Origin: Singulisphaera sp. GP187
Lineage (GTDB): Bacteria; Planctomycetota; Planctomycetia; Isosphaerales; Isosphaeraceae
NCBI RefSeq assembly: GCF_900129635.1
Contig: NZ_FSRB01000002.1
Coordinates: 1,330,727 to 1,394,726, forward strand
Direction: 5' to 3'
DNA length: 64,000 nt
This document shows, piece after piece, positions 17,289 through 25,742 of this stretch. The position numbers and the translations under genes were made by a program. The notes below the pieces were generated by a model. It worked only from the letters and a program-made list of their open reading frames with translations, was not told the origin of the DNA and did no database searches. The first letter of the stretch is position 1, and every line of letters starts with the position of its first letter.

Positions 17289-17864
17289 ATGGATCGGCTC
17301 CGAATGGTGCCCAGCCGCAGCACACTGTATTCACCCGAAGCGAGGTTGCTCAAGATGTCGTTAGCTCAGCGAGTCCGGGACCATCGCTATTCCAAGGGGT
17401 GGGGACCCGACGAGTTGGCAAGCCGCGCCGCGATTTCGCGGACCGCTCTGTACCAGATCGAAAGCGGCAAGACGGAGTTGCCACGCGCCGGTACGTTGAG
17501 GCGGATCGCCCTCGCGCTCGACGTGTCGATGGAGATCCTCCTCGGCCATAGTGAAGCCGGTCCGATCGTTGCGGCCACGGCGCGGCCGGGACGAGCCAAT
17601 GCCGAGTGGCTCCCCACCGAGGGAGGTCCTCTGACCATCCCGACCTCACGCACCGCGCCCACGATCGAAAATGTCGATGGCTCGCGGTTCAGCGTGGAAT
17701 CCGCCCCCTTGGTCACAGCCCCGGCGGAGAGCTACCTCTCGGTACGTGAACGCGAGCTTGCATGGAAGCTCCACGAACTGCTTTCATCCAATCTCGGTGA
17801 AGGGATCGCTCGGATCATCGAAGAATCGTACCGATTGCTCCCCTCCTCCCGGCATGTTGGCTAA
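17289..17864 (+). CDS. XRE-family transcriptional regulator
   Basis: The Cro/C1 helix-turn-helix domain is LAQRVRDHRYSKGWGPDELA, SRAAISRTALYQIESGKTEL and LRRIALALDVSMEILLG. A Pro/Thr linker leads to a C-terminal helical segment (YLSVRERELAWKLHELLSSN) of unknown role. The start is uncertain: ATG at 17289 (GGAGG very close), 17304, or 17355 directly before the domain (SLAQRV). The longest version is 191 residues. It stands alone after a likely promoter, so its targets cannot be read from context. Confidence 0.85.
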   Translation: MDRLRMVPSRSTLYSPEARLLKMSLAQRVRDHRYSKGWGPDELASRAAISRTALYQIESGKTELPRAGTLRRIALALDVSMEILLGHSEAGPIVAATARPGRANAEWLPTEGGPLTIPTSRTAPTIENVDGSRFSVESAPLVTAPAESYLSVRERELAWKLHELLSSNLGEGIARIIEESYRLLPSSRHVG

Positions 17865-17974
17865 ATTCGGCTCCTTACCCCAAAAAAGCGGGTAGAATTC
17901 CTCAAGGTTCGGCGTTGTGTGGCCGAGTTGCGGTCCGCGGAACGTCCGACTGAGCGACACCTTGAGGGGACAAC

Positions 17975-18469
17975 ATGAGTGGTCTTTCGTCGGTTCGGGG
18001 GAGATGCTGCCTGGCGATCCTCGGTCTGTTTGCCTGGAACGCGACCCGCGCTGAGGCGGGTTGGCCGTTCCGACGACGGGAGCGAACGGTGGTTGCCACG
18101 GTCGCTCCGGTTGCCGCTCCCCGGTCCGCCGCTCCGCTCGGGACGTTCACACCCACCCCCGTGATGACCGTGCGCGGCAATTTCCCGGTCGGCGGCGGAT
18201 ACACCCCGGCCGACTCGTTTGGCGACACGTCCATGGATATCTATGGGCCGCTCTCCTCGCTCCGCGCGACCTCCGCGCCCGTATTAACCTACAGTCGCGG
18301 TTACGACGGCCGCTCCGTGGTCAGCGAGGGCACGTCCTTCTCGACGCCGAACCTTCCCAGCCTGAGCCCGGTCATCTATCCGACCCAGGCGACGGACGTG
18401 AATGGGCCTCGACAGTTGAAGAATCCGCCCTGGTGGCCCAAGGCGACCAATTGGATCGACCAGAACTAA
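17975..18469 (+). CDS. secreted hypothetical protein
   Basis: A 164-residue protein with a signal peptide (GRCCLAILGLFAWNATRAEA) cleaved near AGW, starting after TTGAGGGG. The mature chain is Pro/Ser/Thr-rich without recognisable domains (ASVAAPRSAAPLG-like linkers, then PRQLKNPPWWPKATNWIDQN at the end). Such short exported proteins are common in planctomycetes. Function unknown. Confidence 0.72.
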   Translation: MSGLSSVRGRCCLAILGLFAWNATRAEAGWPFRRRERTVVATVAPVAAPRSAAPLGTFTPTPVMTVRGNFPVGGGYTPADSFGDTSMDIYGPLSSLRATSAPVLTYSRGYDGRSVVSEGTSFSTPNLPSLSPVIYPTQATDVNGPRQLKNPPWWPKATNWIDQN

Positions 18470-18530
18470 CGCTCAGCGCGGACTTCGAAGATCCGCTCCC
18501 CGCTTGGCGTCACCATCCCTCGTGTTGAGT

Positions 18531-18562
18531 GAAGCCCACGCTCCGTCAGGAGGGTGGGCTTC
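18531..18562 (+). terminator. hairpin terminator
   Basis: GAAGCCCACGCTCC and GGAGGGTGGGCTTC pair over 14 positions with one mismatch around a 4-nt loop, 61 bp after the stop of the secreted protein gene. The T-run is weak. Confidence 0.6.
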
Positions 18563-18703
18563 TGCCATTCACGGGGGGGAGGCCGGCTTCGTCGCGTTCC
18601 CCAGGGCCGGTTCGCGTGCGTCCTGGTCCCACTCGGGATTCGTCGCGAATGGAGCGTGCGGTGGATTCATAAGCCGTACCATGTCCCCAAGCGTGGAGGG
18701 CGG

Positions 18704-21088
18704 CTAATCGTTCGGGTTCAGGCGTGCGCGGAGGTGGACGAATTTCTCGTGGAGGTCGCCCCCGCCAAGTTCGGGGTGGAGGATGGCCGTGGCATCGATG
18801 AGCTTGGCGGCCTCGCGGTTCTTCCCGGCGCGGTACTGGGCCAGAGCGACGCCATACCGCGACTCGAACCAGGCAGGAGAGCCTGCCACGGCTTGTCGCG
18901 ATCGGAGCCGCTGGACTTCCGCGGCGAGGTCGAATGCGCTCAGACGGATGTACGTGTCGGCCATGTCTTTGAGAATCCGATCCTCGAGGGAGGGAGGGGT
19001 TCCCCAGTCCGCCGTAATCGAAGCGCGGGCGCGGGCCTCGTCGCCAATGAACAGCAACGCGCGGGTTTGACGAAGCTTGGCCTCGCCGAGCTGGACCTGG
19101 GTAAGCTCGCCTTGGCGTTCGAGGATGCCGGCGAGCAGCAGCCGATTGATCAGGCCGAAGCGACGGACCCGGAGGTCCGATGACGACTCCGACGCCACTG
19201 AGTCGAGCAGTCGTGCAATCTCGAGCAAGTCGGCCGGGTGACTGAGTTTGATCTCGGCGCGTGCGGCTTGTTCGGCTTCGAGAAAGTGGTTGAGCTCAGC
19301 GACGGCGATCAGATGGAGTCGACGCGCCCGTTCTCGCTGATCGGCCTGGCTGGCCGACCGCTGGACCGACTCACAGAGCCGTCGGGCCTCCTCGGCTTGA
19401 CCCACATCGGGGGTGAGTTCAAGACGGACCAGGGCGAGGTTGATCGCGGCACGCTGGGTATCGTTCTGGCATTGGGTGTAGCTTTCGTTCAGGATGGAAC
19501 GCGCTTCCGTATAGCGCTGGCGGACCAGCGTACGGTCATTGTTGACCCGTTGCGCGTCGAGGGCCTCTTGGCGAAGGCCGGCGACCGCCAGCCTGGCATC
19601 GAGCCAACGGGGATCGGCATGGGGGATCTCGGCCCAGAGCGACTGAGCTTCCACTGACTTGGACGTGGCGAGCCGATACTTGCCCAACAGCCAACGCGCT
19701 TCGTTCGCCGAGGGATCCTGCGGGAAGTCACGAATCTGCGTCTCCAGAGCCGTGATGTAGGCCGCCTGGGACGCCCCTGCCTGTTTCGTCGCCAAGGCGC
19801 GAGCCCGCGCCATGATCCGGAGCAGGCCGGCCTTGGCGCGGGTGCCGCCGGCCTTGGGATTGTCGGCAACCCGAGTCAGGATCGCGTCGGCTTCGAGGAA
19901 TTTTCCGGCCTGGAAGAGTGAGGCGCCCGCGCGGAGCCGAAGCGCGGCGGCCTTTTCGGGCTGGCCCGTCGCATCGGCACGATCGCCCCCTTTTGCATCG
20001 AGGGCGCTGGCGCGGGCGAGCTCCCCCGCGGCGATCGCGGCCTCGGCGAGGATCTCCCAGGCGCCTGGGTCCTGCGTTTCGTCCGGTTCCTTGATCCCTC
20101 GCGCCAGGTCGAGCAAGGCGAGCTTCGCCTCCGCGGTTGTCGAACCCTGCAAGGGGCGCACCGCCTGAAAGAGGGCCTTCTCGACTTCACTGCGGCCCGA
20201 CCCGGGAGCCATCCGCGCGCGCTGGTTCAGCCGAACTCGCAGGGTGAACAACGCCTTTTCCGAGGCGCTGACACCGGCGTGTTCGATGTCCTTGAGCGCC
20301 TGGTCGAACCGTTTCGCCGCCATCGCGATCCCGACCTTCGCCTCGATCAGGGCTTCGGGGGTGGGTGGCGGCGTCGCTTTCTCCGCCGCCTCGAGTGCCG
20401 ACTTTGCCCCGCCCTCGTCGCCGAGCTTTGCCAAGACCTCGGCGCGGAGTAACGACGCGAATCCAACGAGCGCGGGCTCGTCGATCGATTTCTCGAGCAC
20501 CTGCGCGGCATCACGGAGCCGCGAACGCTGTTCCTCCGACTCTTCAGGGGCGAGCCTCGCCCGGTCGGCCAGCGCCTGAGCCAACCGGAATCGAATGTTT
20601 TGGGCGAGGACCTTCTCGTCCGCGCGGAGCGCACCGCTGAGGGCTCGGAATCGGGAGATCGCCACGTCGAGATTCTCGATCGCGGAGTCTCCCGCCTCGC
20701 GATCGCCGGGGGCGAGTTCTCGCTGGTCGGCCCAGAGCCGCCCGCGCGCCCAGAGGTAAACCGCGGACTGAAATCGGAACTGGTTCGCTTGCGTATGCTC
20801 GGGGTTTTCGGAATCGAACCGATCGATGAGGTTGATCGCCTCGGTCCAGCGCTTCCGCCGCTCCGAAGCCGTCGTCGCCGACTGAGCGGCCCGATCAAGT
20901 GTGCCCGCCATCTCGAGCACGATTTGCTCGCGTTTATCGAGGTCGAGCGTCTGGTTTTCCACCTGGCTGCGCAATGCCGCCAGATGTTTCTCCAGGTCGT
21001 CGTCCGCGCTGACCCTTGGCAGGCCCGACCCGACGAAGAGCGTCCAGGCTACAAGGAAAAGCGCCGGAGAAGTGCCGCGTCGTGGCAT
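18704..21088 (-). CDS. large secreted TPR-like helical repeat protein
   Basis: A 794-residue protein. The start at 21088 gives a signal peptide (RRGTSPALFLVAWTLFVGSG, cleavage near VSA-DDD); an upstream extension to 21175 is rejected. The mature protein is almost wholly alpha-helical and Ala/Leu/Arg/Glu-rich, with repeated A-x3-A-x6-A patterns typical of degenerate tetratricopeptide repeats (for example RARLAPEESEEQRSRLRDAA, LAQYRAGKNREAAKLIDATA). It probably serves as a periplasmic scaffold. The gene lies 83 bp downstream of the ceramidase-like gene on the same strand, suggesting an operon. No enzymatic motif is seen. Confidence 0.82.
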   Translation of the reverse strand: MPRRGTSPALFLVAWTLFVGSGLPRVSADDDLEKHLAALRSQVENQTLDLDKREQIVLEMAGTLDRAAQSATTASERRKRWTEAINLIDRFDSENPEHTQANQFRFQSAVYLWARGRLWADQRELAPGDREAGDSAIENLDVAISRFRALSGALRADEKVLAQNIRFRLAQALADRARLAPEESEEQRSRLRDAAQVLEKSIDEPALVGFASLLRAEVLAKLGDEGGAKSALEAAEKATPPPTPEALIEAKVGIAMAAKRFDQALKDIEHAGVSASEKALFTLRVRLNQRARMAPGSGRSEVEKALFQAVRPLQGSTTAEAKLALLDLARGIKEPDETQDPGAWEILAEAAIAAGELARASALDAKGGDRADATGQPEKAAALRLRAGASLFQAGKFLEADAILTRVADNPKAGGTRAKAGLLRIMARARALATKQAGASQAAYITALETQIRDFPQDPSANEARWLLGKYRLATSKSVEAQSLWAEIPHADPRWLDARLAVAGLRQEALDAQRVNNDRTLVRQRYTEARSILNESYTQCQNDTQRAAINLALVRLELTPDVGQAEEARRLCESVQRSASQADQRERARRLHLIAVAELNHFLEAEQAARAEIKLSHPADLLEIARLLDSVASESSSDLRVRRFGLINRLLLAGILERQGELTQVQLGEAKLRQTRALLFIGDEARARASITADWGTPPSLEDRILKDMADTYIRLSAFDLAAEVQRLRSRQAVAGSPAWFESRYGVALAQYRAGKNREAAKLIDATAILHPELGGGDLHEKFVHLRARLNPND

Positions 21089-21171
21089 GACCCATCCTTG
21101 GAAGAAAGGGATGGCGGAAGAGGAGCGGGGGGCGCGATCCGCTCCCCTTCTGGGGTATTGTACGCGACGGG

Positions 21172-22476
21172 TCACGCCTGTTTCTTGAGCAGGTCGCTGA
21201 TCGCCTTGCGGTAGGGGGTTTCGGAGGTGATGGCCACGCCGGCGACCGAGGGTTCATAGCCCCCTTCGGCGAACGATCGTTCCAAGGGAATGTACCAAGG
21301 TCCCCCATCGCCGTAGGCGGCCGTGGCGAGCAGCGTATCGGGGCGCTCGCCCTGGGCGCCGAGCTGGTACTCCACGAAGGTTTCCGCCGGCAGGTGAAGC
21401 AGGGTCACGCCTGCTAACTCGAGCTTTGAGAGCAGGATCGGTCGTCTCGAAGCCACACGCATCAGCCAGCCGCAGGTCATGGCCGTTCGATTTCGGTTGA
21501 CGACGCTCTCTTTGGGATTGGCGACGATCGCCTTGAGCTTGTCGAGATCAAGGTCGGAGCGAGCGGCGAACCGGAAGGGGGCGGTGACCCATTCGGCCGA
21601 GTCGAGCGGGCGGGCTCGATCCTGGGCGTTCTCGTCGGCCGCTTTCATCGCCGTATGGATGCGCTGGGCGAGGATGGCACGGTTGGCGTGGTTGCCGTCG
21701 TTGTATTTGCCTGCGGTGACGTTGCCTGCCCCCCCGGTGAAGTAGACGTGGAACGTGTCCGGCTCATCGGCGGCCCGCTGTTGGCGGGCCAGGCCGGCGA
21801 AGTCGCTCGAGACCCGCCCGTCGCCGTAGTAGCTCATCGGGTGCGTGGTGTAGTAGTAGAGCCGGGCCAAGGGACGATCCCCCTGGAAGAAGCCGACCGA
21901 CTTGAGGATTGGGTCGATCGTGCCCACCGGCTCGGCGCGCGCCACCGGGTCGGGCGTGGCGCTACCCCGTGTGAACCGGATCTTGCCGTTGGGGCCGATG
22001 ACGCGGCGGTTCGAGGCCACTTCGTGAACCTCGGCCTGTCCGGCTCGGATGTGGGTGACCGGCTTCGAGGCGACCAGAGACTCCCGCACCGCGGCCGCAG
22101 CGCGTTTGACCAGGTCGTCGACGAACGCCTCGTCGTATAATAAGGGGGCGGCGTTGGCCTTGCGGAGCAAGGCGTTCCCCTCGCGATCAATGAAGGGCGC
22201 GTTGTGTTGGTGGACGCAGTGCAGCGCCACCCGGTCGGGCGTCGTGTGCGCGGCCTCGGCAAGCGCCTCGGTCCAGAGCCGGTGCGACTCGTCCATCACC
22301 CCGGTCCAGTCCAGGGCGGCCAGCACGATCGGTAGCCCCGCCCCTTGGAGTACCACCCCACGCAACCAGAGCGGGTCGTCCACCCCCACCACCGGCTTGA
22401 TCCAGCCACCGCATAAGGAGTGGCCGTTGGGTGGAGTCGCATCGACCTTGAATGTGGCGAGGTGGAAGGCGAGCAT
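21172..22476 (-). CDS. neutral ceramidase-like hydrolase
   Basis: A 434-residue protein. The beginning, FHLATFKVDATPPNGHSLCG, then VVLQGAGLPIVLAALDWTGV and VALHCVHQHNAP, resembles the N-terminal domain of neutral/alkaline non-lysosomal ceramidases, with His residues placed like their zinc ligands. A middle segment YYYTTHPMSYYGDGRVSSDF and VYFTGGAGNVTAGKYNDGN also fit. There is no clear signal peptide from the start chosen (ATG 22476), which follows CGGAGCACCCGCT weakly. The true substrate is unknown; many planctomycete members of this fold are only annotated by similarity. Divergent from the ABC importer. Confidence 0.7.
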   Translation of the reverse strand: MLAFHLATFKVDATPPNGHSLCGGWIKPVVGVDDPLWLRGVVLQGAGLPIVLAALDWTGVMDESHRLWTEALAEAAHTTPDRVALHCVHQHNAPFIDREGNALLRKANAAPLLYDEAFVDDLVKRAAAAVRESLVASKPVTHIRAGQAEVHEVASNRRVIGPNGKIRFTRGSATPDPVARAEPVGTIDPILKSVGFFQGDRPLARLYYYTTHPMSYYGDGRVSSDFAGLARQQRAADEPDTFHVYFTGGAGNVTAGKYNDGNHANRAILAQRIHTAMKAADENAQDRARPLDSAEWVTAPFRFAARSDLDLDKLKAIVANPKESVVNRNRTAMTCGWLMRVASRRPILLSKLELAGVTLLHLPAETFVEYQLGAQGERPDTLLATAAYGDGGPWYIPLERSFAEGGYEPSVAGVAITSETPYRKAISDLLKKQA

Positions 22477-22600
22477 AGCGGGTGCTCCGAAGCAACGTTC
22501 TCGGCATGAGGGTTTCAACACGGACTCGAGCAATGTATCGGAATCGAGCCGGCCGTGATACGGTCTAACCGTCCGCCGCGTCCAACCGACAGGTCCGCAC

Positions 22601-23386
22601 GTGATACCGAATTCCCACACCCCACCGGCCGTCGCCTGGCACCAGGTTCGTAAATCCTATCCCGATGGCCCTGAAGCGCTTCGTGGGGTCGACCTCACGG
22701 TCGCGCCTGACGAGTGCCTTGCCATCCTGGGAACGAGTGGCTCGGGGAAAACGACCCTCTTGAAGCTGGTCAACCGGCTGATCGACCCCACGTCGGGGGA
22801 TGTGCTGGTCCGTGGCGTCTCCACGCGCGATTGGGACCCGATTGCGTTGCGGCGGTCGATGGGCTACGTGATTCAGGATGTCGGCTTGATGCCACACATG
22901 AATGTCCTCAAAAATGTGGGGCTGCCGCTCCGGCTCCAAGGCCGCCCGACTCAGGAACGCGACGCGGAAGCTTGGGAATGGCTCGAGTTGGTCGGGCTCG
23001 AGCCCGATCGGTTCGCGCCGCTGAGGCCGCATCAACTGAGCGGCGGCCAGCGGCAGCGCGTTGGGGTCGCCCGCGCCTTGATGGGCGATCCCGACCTGAT
23101 ACTCATGGACGAGCCGTTCGGTGCGCTCGACCCGATCACCCGGCGCGAGCTCCAGGACGAGTTCCACCGGCTTCGCCTCCGGCTCCGGAAGGCGGTCGTT
23201 TTCGTCACTCACGACATTCGCGAGGCCTGCCGGGTCGCCGATCGGCTCGCGATCGTCGATCACGGAACCTTGATCCAGGTGGGCACTCCCGCCGACCTGC
23301 TCCGGCGCCCGGCCAACGCGTTCGTTCGGAACTTCTTCAGCGACGCCCAATCGGTCCTCGAGGATATGCTGGGAGACTCGGCATGA
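22601..23386 (+). CDS. osmoprotectant-type ABC importer ATPase
   Basis: A 261-residue ATPase starting at GTG 22601. Motifs: Walker A GTSGSGKTT (near residue 46), Q-loop YVIQDVGLMPHMNV, signature LSGGQRQR, Walker B LILMDEPFGALD, H-loop VVFVTHDIRE. The PHMNV stretch and sequence are those of the OpuCA/ProV (quaternary amine) family, but the regulatory CBS domains of OpuCA are absent, giving a short form. Its last codons overlap the permease-binding protein gene by 4 bp (ATGA), so translation is coupled. Confidence 0.92.
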   Translation: MIPNSHTPPAVAWHQVRKSYPDGPEALRGVDLTVAPDECLAILGTSGSGKTTLLKLVNRLIDPTSGDVLVRGVSTRDWDPIALRRSMGYVIQDVGLMPHMNVLKNVGLPLRLQGRPTQERDAEAWEWLELVGLEPDRFAPLRPHQLSGGQRQRVGVARALMGDPDLILMDEPFGALDPITRRELQDEFHRLRLRLRKAVVFVTHDIREACRVADRLAIVDHGTLIQVGTPADLLRRPANAFVRNFFSDAQSVLEDMLGDSA

Positions 23387-24948
23387 ATGGCCTGATCGAC
23401 CTGGCTTGGTCCGAGCGCTGGCAACTCGCCGAGGCCACGGCCGCCCATCTCGACCTGGTGATGGAGGCCCTCGTTCTCGCCGTCTTGATCGGGGTCCCAC
23501 TCGGGATCCTGGCGATGCGGTCGCGCGCGGCCGAACGGGTCGTCGTCGGTCTGGCCAACGTACTGCAAACGGTCCCGAGCCTCGCGCTGCTGGGATTCCT
23601 CCTGATTGTCTTTCGAGGACAGATCGGCAAACCACCCGCCCGTGCCGCGTTGGTGGTGTATGCGCTTCTGCCGATTATCAAGAACACGATCCTGGGGCTG
23701 CGGAGCATCCCGCGCGACGTGGCCGAAGCGGCCGTCGGGTTGGGAATGACGGCCTGGCAGCGGCTCCGGATCGTCGAGCTTCCGCTCGCCGTTCCGATCG
23801 TCCTGGGCGGTGTTCGGGTTGCCACCGTGGCGTCGGTCGGCATGGCGACCATTGCCGCCGCCATCGGCGCGAAGGGACTGGGGAGCTACATCTTCCGGGG
23901 TGTCTCGCTCTCCGACTCTCGGTTGATCCTGCTTGGCTCGATCCCGGCGGCAGTTTTGGCCCTGGCCTGCGACGCGTCGCTCGGCGAGGTTGAGCACGCC
24001 CTCGACCCGTCGCGGCCTCGCCGCTCGCGGTTCCGCACCGTCGCGGCCTCGGCGGCGATCCTCGTTCTGCTCGGCGTGGCCGCCTGGGGGTGGTTGAGCG
24101 ACCGCGCGGCCGACCGGGCACGATCCACGACCGTCGTGATCGGTTCAAAGGACGGCAGCGAGATGATCTTGCTCGGCCACATGCTCGCCGACCTGGTGGA
24201 AGCACGCACCGAGTTTCACGTCGATCGCCGCTTCAACCTGGGAGGGACGCTCGTCTGCTACAACGCCCTCAGCCAGGGGGGGCTCGACGCCTATGTCGAG
24301 TACACGGGGACCGCGCTGATGGCGATCCTCAAGGAACCGCCCCAGAACGACCCGGAAGTCGTCCTCAAACGGGTTCGAACGGTCCTGGCCGATCGTGATG
24401 GGGTCGCGACCCTCGAGCCGTTCGGGTTTGAGAACACCTTCGCCCTGCTGATGCGCCGTGAGCAGGCCGAATCGCTGGGGATCCGCTCGATCTCGGACTT
24501 GCGCCGGCACCTCGCGACGATTCGGCCGGGCTTCGGACCCGAGTTCATGAACCGTCCCGATGGCTATCCCGGGCTGACCAAGGCGTACGGCCTGGACTTC
24601 GCGACCGCTCCACGCGAGATGGATCGCAACCTGCTCTACCAGGCGGTCGCCCAAGGCTCGATCGACCTGGCCGCGGGCGACTCGACGGACGGCCGGATCG
24701 CCGCGTTCAACCTGATCTCGCTCCAGGACGATCGCCGCTACTTCCCCCCGTACGAGGCGGTCCCACTCGTCCGCAACGCGACGCTACGGAAGGATGCCCG
24801 GCTTCGTGAAGCGTTCGACGAACTCGCGGGCCAGATCGACGCCTCGACGATGCGCCGGCTCAACCAGGAGGTCGACGTCAAACGACGCGACCCGGCGGCG
24901 GTCGCTCGGGAGTTTCTTCGCTCGAAGGGTCTGCTACCGGCGGGGTGA
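23383..24948 (+). CDS. fused permease-substrate-binding protein of betaine/choline-type ABC importer
   Basis: A 521-residue fusion. Residues 1-215 are a BPD permease with five to six helices (LVLAVLIGVPLGILAMRSRA, ANVLQTVPSLALLGFLLIVF) and the EAA loop (EAAVGLGMTAWQRLRIVELP). A helix at about 225-245 (TVAASAAILVLLGVAAWGWL) then tethers an OpuAC-type binding domain (VVIGSKDGSEMILLGHMLAD, DAYVEYTGTALMAIL, GFENTFALLMRREQAESLGI). Fusions of this kind (OpuCB-OpuCC, EgtU) import glycine betaine, choline, carnitine or ergothioneine. The ligand pocket cannot be read here. ATGA coupling with the ATPase completes a two-gene transporter. Confidence 0.92.
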   Translation: MNGLIDLAWSERWQLAEATAAHLDLVMEALVLAVLIGVPLGILAMRSRAAERVVVGLANVLQTVPSLALLGFLLIVFRGQIGKPPARAALVVYALLPIIKNTILGLRSIPRDVAEAAVGLGMTAWQRLRIVELPLAVPIVLGGVRVATVASVGMATIAAAIGAKGLGSYIFRGVSLSDSRLILLGSIPAAVLALACDASLGEVEHALDPSRPRRSRFRTVAASAAILVLLGVAAWGWLSDRAADRARSTTVVIGSKDGSEMILLGHMLADLVEARTEFHVDRRFNLGGTLVCYNALSQGGLDAYVEYTGTALMAILKEPPQNDPEVVLKRVRTVLADRDGVATLEPFGFENTFALLMRREQAESLGIRSISDLRRHLATIRPGFGPEFMNRPDGYPGLTKAYGLDFATAPREMDRNLLYQAVAQGSIDLAAGDSTDGRIAAFNLISLQDDRRYFPPYEAVPLVRNATLRKDARLREAFDELAGQIDASTMRRLNQEVDVKRRDPAAVAREFLRSKGLLPAG

Positions 24949-25165
24949 CGCTCCTCGCGGCGTCGGGAGCCGCGCCGAGATCATTCACCACGCATGGTTC
25001 GCCGATCCCCCGCCACATTCACGCCGAGGGAGACGAGTGCGGCCGCTCTCCGCTCGGATCGGGTTGCGCGTCGCCGGTACTGCGGGGGCCGATCAAAAAA
25101 TAGGAGTGAATCGCGGTCCGCCCCCTCGGGATTGTCGTCTTTCAGTGCAGAGGGGGGTGAAGATC

Positions 25166-25738
25166 GTGGGAGAACGGTTCGACACGCACAGTGCGCTCCT
25201 GGAGCGCTACCGGGACTATTTGCAGCTTCTCGCCCGGCTCCGGGTGGGTCGGCGGCTTCAGGGGAAGCTCGACCCATCCGATCTGGTGCAGCTCACCCTT
25301 CTGCGGGCGCACCAAGCGCTCGACCAATTTCAAGGAACCGAGGAGTGTGAGCGGGCGGCCTGGCTGAGAAAGGTCTTCGCCACGACGACCGCCGATGAGG
25401 TCAAACGCTACAGCCGGGGCAAGCGCGACGTGCGTTTGGAACGTTCGCTGCTGACGTTGCTCGACGAAACCTCCATGCGGCTGGAGACTTGGCTGGCAGT
25501 CGACCAGTCGTCGCCGAGCCAGCAGGTGCTTCGGCAGGAACAACTCGTCCTTCTGGCCGAGGCGCTCGCCGCCATGCCCGAGGATCAGCGGCAGGCCGTC
25601 GAGCTGCATCATTTGGGCGGGTATTCCGTGGCCGACGTGGGCCTCCAGCTCGGGAGGAGCAAGGCGGCCGTGGCGGGCCTGCTCAGGCGCGGACTGCGGG
25701 GCCTTCGCCAGCGGCTCGACACCAACGGTCAAAGGTAA
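25166..25738 (+). CDS. ECF-type RNA polymerase sigma factor
   Basis: A 190-residue sigma-70 family protein. Region 2 is around residues 30-90 (GKLDPSDLVQLTLLRAHQAL, AAWLRKVFATTTADEVKRYS) and region 4 around 130-185 (EALAAMPEDQRQAVELHHLG, SVADVGLQLGRSKAAVAGLL), matching the planctomycete-type ECF group with a kinase partner. GTG starts at 25157 and 25166 are possible; the second has AGAGGGGGG at a better distance. Four bases separate it from the Ser/Thr kinase gene. In this group the neighbouring kinase is thought to control the sigma factor; no zinc anti-sigma gene is seen. Confidence 0.9.
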   Translation: MGERFDTHSALLERYRDYLQLLARLRVGRRLQGKLDPSDLVQLTLLRAHQALDQFQGTEECERAAWLRKVFATTTADEVKRYSRGKRDVRLERSLLTLLDETSMRLETWLAVDQSSPSQQVLRQEQLVLLAEALAAMPEDQRQAVELHHLGGYSVADVGLQLGRSKAAVAGLLRRGLRGLRQRLDTNGQR

Positions 25739-25742
25739 TCTC

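Noticed and set aside
22714..23382. N-terminal extension of the fused permease protein
   Set aside because: This part lies wholly over the ATPase gene in another frame; the ATGA junction gives the real start at 23383.
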